In this document: positions 8,429-17,800 of the stretch, piece by piece
How positions within the stretch are numbered: the stretch's first letter is position 1
Layout: every line of letters begins with the position of its first letter
Assembly: GCA_009937615.1 (NCBI GenBank)
Contig: JAACFB010000027.1
Location: 1 to 50,830, forward strand
Length of the DNA: 50,830 bases
DNA from: Gammaproteobacteria bacterium
GTDB taxonomy: Bacteria; Pseudomonadota; Gammaproteobacteria; Steroidobacterales; Woeseiaceae
Direction: 5' to 3'
Translations under genes and position numbers: made by a program
Notes under the pieces: model-generated
Databases searched by the model: none
Told to the model about the DNA's origin: nothing
The model's input: the letters and a program-made list of their open reading frames with translations, nothing else

Positions 8429-8857
8429 GTGAGCAACGAGGTACAGGCCGCGCAGGATGAGCTCGTCGAGGAGTTCAGCTTCTTCGACAACTGGATGGAT
8501 CGTTATCAGTATCTGATCGATCTTGGCCGCCGTCTGCCTGCAATGCCAGCGGAAGAGCTCGTCGACGAAAACAAGATCAAAGGCTGCCAGTCGCAGGTCT
8601 GGTTCGTCGCCGAGCAGCAGGACGGCCGGCTGAACTTCAGGGCGACCAGCGATGCGGCGATAGTGTCCGGTCTGATCGCGATGCTGTTACGCATATACAG
8701 CGGCCGGCGCCCGCAGGATATCCTCGATACGCCGCCGGATTTTGTCGCCGCCCTGGAGCTCGAGCAGCATCTGAGCCCGACTCGCAGCAACGGCCTGTCC
8801 TCGATGTTGCAGGCAATCCGCAGGTTTGCCAGCCAGGCGCTGCAGGCTGCCCGATGA
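8429..8857 (+). CDS. sufE: Cysteine desulfuration protein SufE
   Basis: This is a 142-residue protein beginning at a GTG four bases after the cysS stop; the frame is open upstream only as a shadow of cysS. It contains the SufE signature [11 protein letters not shown], whose Cys accepts persulfide sulfur from the desulfurase SufS for Fe-S cluster assembly. The end, [16 protein letters not shown], is also characteristic. No sufS or other suf gene is adjacent. Its stop overlaps the yidD start (ATGA), suggesting translational coupling. Confidence 0.93.
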   Translation: MSNEVQAAQDELVEEFSFFDNWMDRYQYLIDLGRRLPAMPAEELVDENKIKGCQSQVWFVAEQQDGRLNFRATSDAAIVSGLIAMLLRIYSGRRPQDILDTPPDFVAALELEQHLSPTRSNGLSSMLQAIRRFASQALQAAR

Positions 8858-9117
8858 TTGACGCACTGGGCCGCCTGTTAGCCTGGCCGCTGCTCGTCCT
8901 TGTCGGTTTTTACCGTCTGACGATTTCCCCGTGGCTTGGCAACAACTGTCGGTTCGAGCCCAGCTGCTCCCGGTATGCGCTCGAAGCGCTGCGCGCCCAC
9001 GGAGCGTTTCGTGGCACGTGGCTGACGGCTCGCCGCATCGCGCGTTGCCACCCCTGGGGCGGGTCCGGTTACGATCCCGTGCCGGAAAAAGACGACGATC
9101 GTGCCGAAACCGGCTGA
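8854..9117 (+). CDS. yidD: YidD membrane-protein insertion efficiency factor
   Basis: This is an 87-residue protein of the YidD family (Haemolytic domain). It has the amphipathic N-terminus [20 protein letters not shown], the cysteine pattern [11 protein letters not shown], and the C-terminal [14 protein letters not shown]. It associates with the inner membrane and aids YidC-dependent insertion. Usually yidD lies between rnpA and yidC. Here it is coupled to sufE by a 4-base overlap, an uncommon location. Confidence 0.93.
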   Translation: MIDALGRLLAWPLLVLVGFYRLTISPWLGNNCRFEPSCSRYALEALRAHGAFRGTWLTARRIARCHPWGGSGYDPVPEKDDDRAETG

Positions 9118-9163
9118 TGCAAGCCGCGAGATTCTGTACCCGGCAACGATCAGCAAAGCGCTG

Positions 9164-9562
9164 TCAGACTGAAGACTTGACCGGCTTTCTTCGGTAACTG
9201 TTGAAAAGATGCGCGGTGCCGAGCACGAGCGACCCTGTAATCGTAAACAGCCTGTCCGCGGTCAATCCAAGCCGCTGATGCGCCACGGTCGCCCCGATGA
9301 CGAGCAGCGCCATACCGAGCACGCCGGCCAAAACGATTCGCAAATCGCGGTGTCGGCGATAGCCGATCAAGAGGGCAACCGTACTCAATGGAATGACGAC
9401 AACGAGCACCTGCGCGTGCAGGTGGCCCTCCGAGAACTGCGACAAGAACGGCAGGCCGGCAACCAGGAGAGGCAACGTCAGGCAATGCACGAGGCAAAGA
9501 GCGGACAGTGTGACCGCTGCGCCGTCGAGCCAGTCCGCTGATTTGGACGGATTTTGATCCAT
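9164..9562 (-). CDS. MerC-domain inner-membrane protein
   Basis: This is a 132-residue protein with about four transmembrane helices. The first helix carries CLVHCLTLPLL, which resembles the paired-cysteine metal site of MerC mercury transporters. No mer operon is nearby. The gene is preceded by a strong Zur-like palindrome (9624-9648) that overlaps a TATACT -10-like element on this strand. I therefore infer a role in zinc (or another divalent metal) handling rather than mercury resistance. It converges with yidD. Confidence 0.8.
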   Translation of the reverse strand: MDQNPSKSADWLDGAAVTLSALCLVHCLTLPLLVAGLPFLSQFSEGHLHAQVLVVVIPLSTVALLIGYRRHRDLRIVLAGVLGMALLVIGATVAHQRLGLTADRLFTITGSLVLGTAHLFNSYRRKPVKSSV

Positions 9563-9623
9563 TGAGCGATGCCGTTATGCTGCGTACAGGGGGCGATGAA
9601 ACCTGCCCCATCGCGCGAAGGGC

Positions 9624-9648
9624 GAAAAGGATATAGTATAACATTTTC
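9624..9648. promoter_or_regulatory. Predicted Zur operator
   Basis: This is a 25-bp imperfect palindrome centred on G9636, with arms beginning GAAAA and ending TTTTC. The core GGATATAGTATAACA differs at two positions from TGTTATANTATAACA, the gammaproteobacterial Zur core as I recall it. It sits between the divergent merC-like gene (start 9562) and the Trm112-like gene (start 9704), 55-62 bases from each. On the minus strand it contains TATACT, so bound Zur would block the merC-like promoter. No zur gene is in the window. Confidence 0.6.
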
Positions 9649-9703
9649 GCTGGCAAGCTTATTAAAAACAGTTACTTATGACCGGGATAACCACGGAGAC
9701 ATG

Positions 9704-9958
9704 ATGGACAAACGTCTGCTCTCGATACTGCGCTGCCCTGTGACGCACAAGGGGCTTTCGCTGGCCAAGCGCGCGACGCTGCAAAGCGTTAATGCGGCGA
9801 TCGCTGCCGGCGAACTCAGCAGCTGCGATGGCCGGGTACTGGACGAGGCGCTTTCGGAAGCACTCGTTACCGACGACGGCAAGGTGCTGTACCGGGTTGC
9901 CAACGGGATACCGGTGTTGCTGGCGAATGAAGCTGTCAACCTGGAACAACTGGGTTGA
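9704..9958 (+). CDS. Trm112/YcaR family protein
   Basis: This is an 84-residue protein. I chose the ATG at 9704 because GGAG (9695-9698) is five bases in front; a second ATG at 9701 is possible. It starts MDKRLLSILRCPVTHKGLSL, and its end, VLYRVANGIPVLLANEAV, is the family's conserved tail. Usual members have a CPxC zinc knuckle; here the second Cys is replaced (CPVTH). Eukaryotic Trm112 activates methyltransferases. The bacterial role is not established. It lies at the head of the plus-strand run to tldD and next to the predicted Zur site. Confidence 0.8.
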   Translation: MDKRLLSILRCPVTHKGLSLAKRATLQSVNAAIAAGELSSCDGRVLDEALSEALVTDDGKVLYRVANGIPVLLANEAVNLEQLG

Positions 9959-10022
9959 CCGCGCTTTCACGGATTTACCGGCCCCTGTATGATCTGCAGG
10001 CAATACCCCTGAACGTGATTGC

Positions 10023-11042
10023 GTGAAAATACAGGCAAATCAGCTTTCATCCCATCTGCAGAAAAACCTGGCGCCCTGTTACCTGGTTACGGGAGACGAG
10101 CACCTGCTCGTCAGCGAAGCACTGGACGCAATCCGCGGCGCTGCGAGAGAAAGGGGCTTTACGACACGCGACCTGTTTATCGCTACACCAGGTTTTGACT
10201 GGACGCAGCTGCGTGACTCGAGCGCGAACCTGTCCTTGTTCGCCGAACGGCGCATCATCGAGTTGCGGCTACCCACGGGCAAGCCAGGCCGGGCCGGCGG
10301 ACAGGCAATCGTCGATCTTGTTGGCCAGTGCGACGCTGATCTGATGCTCATCGTCAGCTCCGCGAAGCTCGACAAGTCCGGGCAGGCGTCAAAGTGGGCG
10401 AAAACGCTGGCCGCAAAAGGGGTCAATATTCCGGTCTGGCCGATCGGCGTACGCGAACTCCCCGCATGGATCGCAGACCGCATGCGCCGCGCCGGCCTGC
10501 AGCCCGATCGGGACGCTATATCGCTGATTGCCGACCGGGTCGAGGGTAATTTGCTGGCCGCCGGACAGGAGATCGAGAAACTCAGGCTGTTGCTCGGCGA
10601 GGGTAAAGTCAGCGCGGAAGACATCAGCAAGGCCGTCGCAAACAGCAGTCGTTACGACGTTTTCAAGCTCGTCGACGCGGCCCTGGCGGGTGACGCCAAC
10701 AGGGCGATGAAGGTCATTAACGGACTGCGCGGCGAGGGCACTGAGCCCGTCATCGTCGTCTGGGCCCTGACCCGGGAACTGCGCCTGCTGGCCGGTATCG
10801 CGGAGGTGATTGCCGGTGGAACGGACCTGGCGAGCGGGATGCAAAAGGCGGGTGTGTGGCGAAATCGCGAGGCGCTTGTGCGGAGCTGCGTCGCGCGGCA
10901 CACGGCCGGCAATTTGCACGGCTTGCTCAAGGCAGCAGGGCGCGCCGATCTCGCAGCCAAAGGCCAGCTTCGCGCCGACCCTTGGCAACTGACGACCGAT
11001 ATCGCGCTCGGACTGGCCCTGGGTCAGAGGAGGGCGGCGTGA
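10023..11042 (+). CDS. holA: DNA polymerase III subunit delta
   Basis: This 339-residue protein is the clamp-loader wrench that opens the beta clamp. It begins at a GTG (10023). Family landmarks are LAPCYLVTGDEHLLVSEALDAIR in outline, DLFIATPGFDW, RRIIELRLPTGKPG, and the late SSRYDVFKLVDAALAGD. The length is close to E. coli HolA (343). In relatives, lptE usually lies just upstream; here a Trm112-like gene does. The next gene, nadD, starts 28 bases after the stop. Confidence 0.93.
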   Translation: MKIQANQLSSHLQKNLAPCYLVTGDEHLLVSEALDAIRGAARERGFTTRDLFIATPGFDWTQLRDSSANLSLFAERRIIELRLPTGKPGRAGGQAIVDLVGQCDADLMLIVSSAKLDKSGQASKWAKTLAAKGVNIPVWPIGVRELPAWIADRMRRAGLQPDRDAISLIADRVEGNLLAAGQEIEKLRLLLGEGKVSAEDISKAVANSSRYDVFKLVDAALAGDANRAMKVINGLRGEGTEPVIVVWALTRELRLLAGIAEVIAGGTDLASGMQKAGVWRNREALVRSCVARHTAGNLHGLLKAAGRADLAAKGQLRADPWQLTTDIALGLALGQRRAA

Positions 11043-11070
11043 CGCGCAGTCGCGACCGGGACGAGGCGAT

Positions 11071-11703
11071 ATGAGCCCAATCGGGATATTCGGCGGCACA
11101 TTCGATCCCATTCATTACGGACACCTGCGAACAGCTCTGGAATTGCTACAAGCATTGCGCCTCGGCGAAGTCCGGTTTATCCCGAGCGGCGATCCGCCGC
11201 ATCGCGGCGATACCTTCGCTGACGCCGGGTTGCGGCTGCAGATGGTTACCTCGGCCATAGCCGTCGAGCCCGGTTTTACCGTCGATGACTGCGAGGTTCG
11301 GCGCAGCGGGCCGTCATTTACTGTCGATACGTTGGCGGCCAAACGCGCGGAATTTTCATCGACCCCGCTGGGTCTGATAATAGGAATGGATGCGTTTCTC
11401 GGCCTGACAGGCTGGCATCGCTGGGAAGAACTGCTTGATTTCGCACATATTATTGTCGCACATCGGCCGGGCTGGCGGGTACCGGACAGCGGGCCGCTCG
11501 GTGAGCTGGTGGCCAGGCATTCGACAGAAAACCTTGACCATATTCATGCCGAACTCAACGGGCGAATCTATGTACAGGCTGTGACTCAACTCGAAGTTTC
11601 TTCGACCGAAATTCGGAGCCTTGTCAGGGCGGGCCGGGACCCGCGCTTCCTGACCCCCGACGTGATTCGCGACGTGATTATCACCAGCGGCTGCTACCAA
11701 TGA
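11071..11703 (+). CDS. nadD: Nicotinate-nucleotide adenylyltransferase
   Basis: This is a 210-residue enzyme that adenylates nicotinate mononucleotide in NAD synthesis. The nucleotidyltransferase motif GGTFDPIHYGH is at residues 8-18, with the two catalytic histidines at 15 and 18. The second motif, VSSTEIRSLVR (I-S-S-T-x-I-R), lies near the C-terminus. It sits in the conserved holA-nadD-rsfS-rlmH order. Confidence 0.96.
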   Translation: MSPIGIFGGTFDPIHYGHLRTALELLQALRLGEVRFIPSGDPPHRGDTFADAGLRLQMVTSAIAVEPGFTVDDCEVRRSGPSFTVDTLAAKRAEFSSTPLGLIIGMDAFLGLTGWHRWEELLDFAHIIVAHRPGWRVPDSGPLGELVARHSTENLDHIHAELNGRIYVQAVTQLEVSSTEIRSLVRAGRDPRFLTPDVIRDVIITSGCYQ

Positions 11704-11792
11704 GACGCAACAGCACGGGAGTCTCTGTGAGGCCGGCGTGCGGGCACCTTGTCACCACAGGAGATGTGATTTGATTAAAAAGAGCTTTGCGC

Positions 11793-12146
11793 ATGAATAG
11801 TGAGCAACTGTGCAGTCTTGTCGTCGACGCACTCAATGACGTCAAGGCGCAGGATATTGTCCTGCTGGACGTTCGTGATATGACGACCGTGACTGACTAC
11901 ATGATCATCGCGAGCGGCACCTCGAGCCGGCACGTACAGGCGCTTGTCGACAATGTTGCTGAAAAAGCCAGGCAGGCCGGTCACCGGCCGATTGGAGTCG
12001 AGGGTGAGGAAGGCGGTGAGTGGGTTTTGCTGGATCTGCAGGATGCGCTGGTCCACGTCATGCTGCCCGGCGTGCGCGAGTTTTATAACCTGGAGAAACT
12101 CTGGTCGCTCGGAGCGCCCGGAGACCGGGCAGCGACCGACCGCTGA
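11793..12146 (+). CDS. rsfS: Ribosomal silencing factor RsfS
   Basis: This is a 117-residue Iojap-family protein that binds uL14 and blocks subunit joining in starved cells. I chose the ATG at 11793 because AAAGAG lies 8 bases upstream; a TTG at 11787 is in frame. Conserved blocks are [52 protein letters not shown] and FYNLEKLW. It is followed by rlmH. Confidence 0.95.
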   Translation: MNSEQLCSLVVDALNDVKAQDIVLLDVRDMTTVTDYMIIASGTSSRHVQALVDNVAEKARQAGHRPIGVEGEEGGEWVLLDLQDALVHVMLPGVREFYNLEKLWSLGAPGDRAATDR

Positions 12147-12188
12147 AGCGGGCCGGCCGGGTCACCCTTGTCATATTCGGGTTAGGGC

Positions 12189-12659
12189 GTGCACATTCGT
12201 CTTTTAGCAATCGGCGATCGACAGCCTTCCTGGGTCGATGATGCCTTTGATCAATACGCTGGCCGGTTGCCGCCGCAGTGGAAATTCCGCCTCGACCAGA
12301 TCGCGACTGCGCGACGGTCCAGGAAAATGTCGCCGCAGGACGCGAAACAAGCTGAGAGCGAACAGATTCTCGCGAGGATCGACGCGAGCGAACAGGTCGT
12401 CCTGCTCGATGAACGTGGCCAGCAAATGACCAGCCCGGCGCTCGCGGCGAGGTTTGCCAAATGGCAGGCAGACGGGCGCGACCTGTGCTGCGTCATCGGC
12501 GGCCCTGACGGCGTTACGGAAGACTGCCGAAGCCGCGCCGATTTCGTGTGGTCATTATCGAGCTTGACGCTGCCACATGGGCTTGCACGCGTATTGTTTG
12601 CCGAACAACTGTACAGGGCCTGGTCGCTGCAGTCGGGCCACCCCTACCATCGAGAATGA
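12189..12659 (+). CDS. rlmH: 23S rRNA (pseudouridine1915-N3)-methyltransferase
   Basis: This 156-residue SPOUT methyltransferase begins at GTG 12189. It has the knotted SAM-site sequence FVIGGPDG-like (here CVIGGPDGVTEDCR), then LSLSSLTLPHG and LFAEQLYRAWSLQSGHPYHRE, the canonical C-terminus. It methylates pseudouridine 1915 in helix 69 of 23S rRNA. Its stop overlaps an in-frame ATG of the next gene. Confidence 0.96.
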   Translation: MHIRLLAIGDRQPSWVDDAFDQYAGRLPPQWKFRLDQIATARRSRKMSPQDAKQAESEQILARIDASEQVVLLDERGQQMTSPALAARFAKWQADGRDLCCVIGGPDGVTEDCRSRADFVWSLSSLTLPHGLARVLFAEQLYRAWSLQSGHPYHRE

Positions 12660-12676
12660 GAAACGACGACGCTCCC

Positions 12677-13273
12677 ATGTCAGCCCCGATACTCCACCTG
12701 GCCTCGTCGTCGCCGCGACGCCGCGACATCCTCGCGGCGCTCGGTCTGCGCTTTAGCGCGGCCGGGGTCGATATCGACGAGCAACGGCTCGCGAACGAGA
12801 CTCCCGATGCGATGGTTTTACGACTGGCTTGCGCCAAGGCGAACGCTGCGTCAGCGTGCGGATCCCGGCTCATCCTCGGCGCTGACACAGCCGTCGTGCT
12901 CGGTGACGCGGTGTTCGGCAAGCCCCGGAACCAGGATGATGCGATCGACATGCTGATGCGACTCTCCGGACGCACCCACGAGGTAATGACCGGTGTTGCC
13001 CTGCTGGACGGGTCGGTGCTGCAGACCGCTATCTCGATTACCGAAGTGAGCTTTCGAAAAATACTGCCTGACGAAGCGATCGCTTACTGGCAAAGTGGAG
13101 AGCCACTCGACAAGGCAGGCGCGTATGCGATCCAGGGCCAAGGTGGCGCCTTTGTGGCGGCGATATCCGGAAGTTATTCGGGGGTTGTCGGTCTGCCGGC
13201 ATATGAGACGTCGCAGCTCCTGCAAAAGGCCGGCGTCGATATTCTCGACACCGGCCCGCCCGACGAGCGATGA
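12677..13273 (+). CDS. maf: Maf family nucleotide pyrophosphatase
   Basis: This is a 198-residue protein from the ATG at 12677. An alternative ATG at 12656, overlapping the rlmH stop, would add seven residues (MRNDDAP) and would fit translational coupling. Family signatures are LASSSPRRRDIL at the start, ILGADTAVVL, GKPRNQDDAIDML, SGRTHEVMTGVAL and KAGAYAIQGQG. Maf proteins hydrolyse non-canonical or canonical NTPs and have been linked to septum control. This one, next to rng, corresponds to the YhdE type. Confidence 0.92.
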   Translation: MSAPILHLASSSPRRRDILAALGLRFSAAGVDIDEQRLANETPDAMVLRLACAKANAASACGSRLILGADTAVVLGDAVFGKPRNQDDAIDMLMRLSGRTHEVMTGVALLDGSVLQTAISITEVSFRKILPDEAIAYWQSGEPLDKAGAYAIQGQGGAFVAAISGSYSGVVGLPAYETSQLLQKAGVDILDTGPPDER

Positions 13274-13307
13274 CATCAACACGTAAAGAAAGAAGGTTTG
13301 CGAGGCA

Positions 13308-14789
13308 ATGACGCACGAGTCGCCTAAAGAAGAAATCCTGATCAACGTGACGCCGAGCGAGATCCGTGCCGCGCTGCTCGAAAACGGTGTGCTGCAGGAA
13401 GTCCATATCGAACGTGCTGCCCGCCGCGGCGTTATCAGCAATATCTACAAGGGCCGGGTAACCCGTGTATTGCCCGGCATGCAGGCGGCGTTCGTCGAAA
13501 TTGGACTGATGCGTACGGCATTTCTGCATGTCTCTGACATTGCGCGCCCCCGGAACGGCGACAGTGCGGCCGAAAATCTGCCAAATATCCAGGATCTCGT
13601 GAGAGAAGGCGACGACCTCATGGTTCAGGTCGTCAAGGATCCGCTAGGCAACAAGGGTGCGCGCTTGACCGCGTATATTACGCTGCCGGCTCGGTATCTC
13701 GTCCTGCTCCCCAAGGGCGAGGGTGTTGGCATATCGGCTCGTATCGAGGACGACGAGGAGCGGGAACGGCTGCGATCCATGGTCGAGGAACTCCTTGAAG
13801 AGGCCGGTATCGCATGCGGGGCGATCGTTCGAACCGTTGCCGAGGGGGCCGATCTCAAACCGCTTCGCGCCGATCTGCAATACCTGGGCAAGCTCTGGAG
13901 CGTGATCCAGAAGCGCTACGCTGACTCACCCGCGGAAACGCTGGTGCACGAAGACCTGTCGCTCCCTCTGCGTGTCTTACGTGACTTTGTAACCAGCGAT
14001 GTCGACCATATCCTCGTGGATTCCCAGGACGACTACTCGGCGATGCATGATTTTGCGGCGACTTTTCTACCGGAGGTGGCCCCCATGCTGGAGTTATACA
14101 GCCGCCGCCGGCCGATCTTCGATCTGCATGCTATTGAAGAAGAAATTCGCAAGGCGCTCGAGCGCAGTATTCCGCTTAAATCCGGCGGTTACCTGATCTT
14201 TGATCAGACCGAGGCGATGACCACGATCGACATCAACACGGGCGGCTATGTCGGTCACCGCAACCTTGAGGAAACCATTTATCGCACCAATCTGGAAGCG
14301 GCTGTCGCGATCGCTCGACAGCTGCGCCTGCGAAACCTCGGCGGCATCATCATTATCGATTTCATCGATATGGAAGAGGAGGACCATCGGGATAATGTCT
14401 TGCAGCTGCTCGAACAGTCGCTCGCGAAGGATCATGCCAGGCACCAGATTTCTGCGGTTTCGCCGCTGGGCCTCGTGGAAATGACCCGCAAGCGCACGCG
14501 AGAAAGTTTGCAGCATATCCTGTGCGAGGATTGTCCAAGTTGTAGCGGCCGAGGATTTGTTTTGACGGCCGAAACCGTCTGTTTTGAGATATTTCGTGAA
14601 ATTATCCGGCAATCACGACAATTCGAGTTTGACGAGGCGCTGGTGCTGGCCCACCAGGATGCCATCGAATTGCTGCTCGATGAGCAGGCATCGAGTTTGG
14701 CCACGCTCGAGGAGCAGACCGGTAAATCAATTCGACTGCAGCCCGAGGCACTTTATCTGCAGGATCAATTCGACGTCGTGCTGATCTGA
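13308..14789 (+). CDS. rng: Ribonuclease G
   Basis: This is a 493-residue endoribonuclease of the RNase E/G family that matures the 16S rRNA 5' end and decays mRNAs. An S1-like domain (about 30-125, with SNIYKGRVTRVLPGMQAAFVEIG in outline) is followed by the catalytic DNase-I-like domain. That domain contains TIDINTGGYVGHRN and GGIIIIDFIDM, whose Asp residues bind Mg2+, and a zinc-link CPSC. It lacks the long scaffold tail of RNase E, so it is RNase G. The rng-yhdP-(nitrilase)-tldD order is conserved. Confidence 0.95.
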   Translation: MTHESPKEEILINVTPSEIRAALLENGVLQEVHIERAARRGVISNIYKGRVTRVLPGMQAAFVEIGLMRTAFLHVSDIARPRNGDSAAENLPNIQDLVREGDDLMVQVVKDPLGNKGARLTAYITLPARYLVLLPKGEGVGISARIEDDEERERLRSMVEELLEEAGIACGAIVRTVAEGADLKPLRADLQYLGKLWSVIQKRYADSPAETLVHEDLSLPLRVLRDFVTSDVDHILVDSQDDYSAMHDFAATFLPEVAPMLELYSRRRPIFDLHAIEEEIRKALERSIPLKSGGYLIFDQTEAMTTIDINTGGYVGHRNLEETIYRTNLEAAVAIARQLRLRNLGGIIIIDFIDMEEEDHRDNVLQLLEQSLAKDHARHQISAVSPLGLVEMTRKRTRESLQHILCEDCPSCSGRGFVLTAETVCFEIFREIIRQSRQFEFDEALVLAHQDAIELLLDEQASSLATLEEQTGKSIRLQPEALYLQDQFDVVLI

Positions 14790-14811
14790 TGCTGAGAGAA
14801 GTGCATAGCCG

Positions 14812-17800
14812 ATGAAAAAATTCCTGCAACGCCTGCTTAAATTTCTTGCCTATACGGCTGCCGGCGTCGTGATATTGCTCGCTATCGCAGTTGGGCTGTT
14901 TCGGCTGTTCCTGCCACGGCTACCCGAGTACCAGGAGGACATCAAGGGATGGGCCAGTGCCGCAATCGGCATGCGTGTTGATTTTTCGGGGATGGACGCA
15001 CGCTGGGGACTCAGTGGCCCTGAGGTCGAGTTCTATGACGCCGAGTTGCTGTCGCTCGATGAAGGGACGCAAATAGTCGATGCGGACGAGGTCAGTATTG
15101 GTGTCGGTCTGATGCGGCTGCTGATGGACCGAAAGCTCGTTGTCGACCGAGTCGTTGTGACCGATACGACAATCGAGATTCGGCAGCTCGACGATGGCGA
15201 ATGGTGGATTCAGGGCGGCCCGCTCGATGAGTTACTGCCGGCAGAGAGCGCTGGTGCCACGGACGTCGGGGAGTTCGAAATCATTGTCGAGGACGTGGAG
15301 CTGCTGTTTCGGCAGCCCGGAGACGAAACCGTGCGGATATTCCGGGTGCCGCGAATGGTCGTCAGTCGGGACGATGTCCGCCTGGCCGTCGACGCGAGCG
15401 TTGACCTGCCCGGCGACCTCGGGGGGAGTCTTTCACTGCACGCGACGCACTTGCTCGGCGAGTCAAACGTCATCGAGAGCTGGGACGTAACGGTGGCGAT
15501 TGACGATATCGACCTGGCGGGCGCGTCTACGCTGCACACGACGGAAGCAGCGAAGTTCAGCTCGGGGAACGGCAGCCTGAACGTCGCACTGGCTTATGCG
15601 AACGGCGCGGTCCAGAACGCCACGGCAAACGTCAATATTCGTGATGTGCGCGTTGGTGATGAGCCCGGGTTTTCGATTGCAGGCCGATTCGAGTTTCGCC
15701 GGGATACAGACGGATGGCTGGTTGCCTCGAACCGCTTCCAGCTGGAGACGCCGGGCGGCATCTGGCCGGATTCATCGCTGAGCATAAAGACCGGCACCGA
15801 TGCCAGCGGCAAGATCCTCACGGCTGACCTGCAAGCGTCTTATCTCAAGCTCGACGACATTGAAATTCTTTTTCCCTGGTTCAGTGCCGAACAGCATGAC
15901 CGCATAGCCGATTATGCTCCGGAAGGCGTCGTTCGGAGTCTGGCAGTCACAATCGAAGACATCGATACCGAGTCACCGAGCTTTGACGTGGCGGCCGAGT
16001 TCGTTGACGTTGGCTATGCGGGGTCCGACAGGCTGCCAGGGGTGCGCGGATTCTCGGGCCGCCTCCGCACGGACGCGGCCGGTGGCCGACTGGAGATCGA
16101 CTCGACCGGAATGGTTGTCACGGCACCTGTCTTCCTGGGAGACGTGGTTTACCTGGACAACGCTTTCGGAACGCTGGTCTGGCGGCGCAGCGACAATCGC
16201 ACGACGATATTGTCCGACAGCATTGTCATTCGCAACGACGACTTCGATATAGAAACGAACATCGAAGTTACACTTGCCGGCGACGGTAGCGCACCCGTTG
16301 TAGATCTCGGTGCTACGTGGAGCATCACCGACCTCGCCAGGGCGAAACGATACATACCTTTTATTCCGAGGATTCCGAAAACCAGTGAATGGTTTCAGGA
16401 TGGGCTTCTTGCAGGCCGTGTTCCGAGCGGCACCGTGCGACTTTATGGCCCGCTGGACAAGTTCCCCTTCGATGCGGGCGAGGGCCGCTTGATTGTCGAG
16501 GCCAATGTTCGCGATGCGCGAGTCAAGTATTTGCCACGGTGGCCGGTTGCTGATGTCCTCGATCTCGATCTTACGATTGAAAACACTCGCCTGTATTCGG
16601 AACGGAATCACGTTATCAATGCAGGCAACGAGGTCCGAAATGCGCGGCTCGAAATTGGCGATTTTCGGCAGCCGGTACTCACGATCAGTGCGGACTCGGC
16701 GGGCGAGCTCGAGTCGTTGCGGCAGCTCATTGTGCAAAGCCCGCTCGGGACGGACATATTTGGCGGAAAGCTCGAGCAGATTGCCGTTACGGGCGATGGT
16801 TCGTTCAGCATCGACCTGAGGGTGCCGATAAAAGACATTCGGAATTTTGAGTTCACGTCACGGCTGCAGACCAGCGATGCGTCGCTGCGCCTTGACGGAT
16901 TTGCGCCACCGATCACTGACTTGAATGGGGTCATAACGATACAGCGCGAGGACATTAGCAGCGAGTCGCTCGGTGGCACCTTCCTTGGTCAGCCCGTGTC
17001 GATCGAACTGGTCCCCGCGCCGGAGAGCCTGCCGGCCTATCGAATCGTCGCCAATGCGGCAGGCTCGACGACTGCTGCGGCGATCATCGAGGAGCTGGGC
17101 GTGCCGCTGGAGGGCAGGATGACGGGAGAGACGGCCTACACGGCACGATTGCTCTTTCCTCGCGGCAAGCTGGAGGCGCCGTCGCCGTTTGCCATAGAGA
17201 TCGACACGGACCTCACGGGCCTCGGGATAGATTTGCCGGCGCCGTTGAATAAGCCGGAGGATGCCGCCGTCGCCGTGCAGGCGACCATAGAGCTGCCGGC
17301 CGGCGGCGACGTGATCGTGAGTCGGGGCGTGGCACAGAGCCTGATGGCCTGGGACGTTGCCTTCGCCAAGGACCAGGAGCATTGGGACTTCGACCGCGGT
17401 GTCGTGACCTTCAGCGGGGCCCAGAGCGATGTCATCGCGGAAATGCCCGAGACGCGTGGCCTGCATTTGCGCGGGAGCACCGACTATGTGCGCATGCAGG
17501 ACTGGTTCGATCTTGCAAAGGGAGGTGGCACGCGCACAGGCATCGGTGAACGAATTCGTTCGATCGACATGGCGATAACGAACCTGCACATAATCGGCCA
17601 GCACCTCGTGGATCACCGGATTCAGGTCGATCGCAGCGCCTGGGACTGGCTCGTGCAGATCGACGGCGCGGATGTCGTCGGTTCGGCCATCGTGCCCTAC
17701 GACTTTCAGTCCGGCCGCGAACTCGTCATCGATATGGAGCGGCTCGTGCTGCCGGGCGACGATGGGGTCTCGGGCGAGGACAGGGCAGAAATCGATCCGC

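Noticed and set aside
9164..9562. Part of a mercury-resistance operon
   Set aside because: No merR, merT, merP or merA is nearby, and the upstream operator looks like Zur, not MerR.
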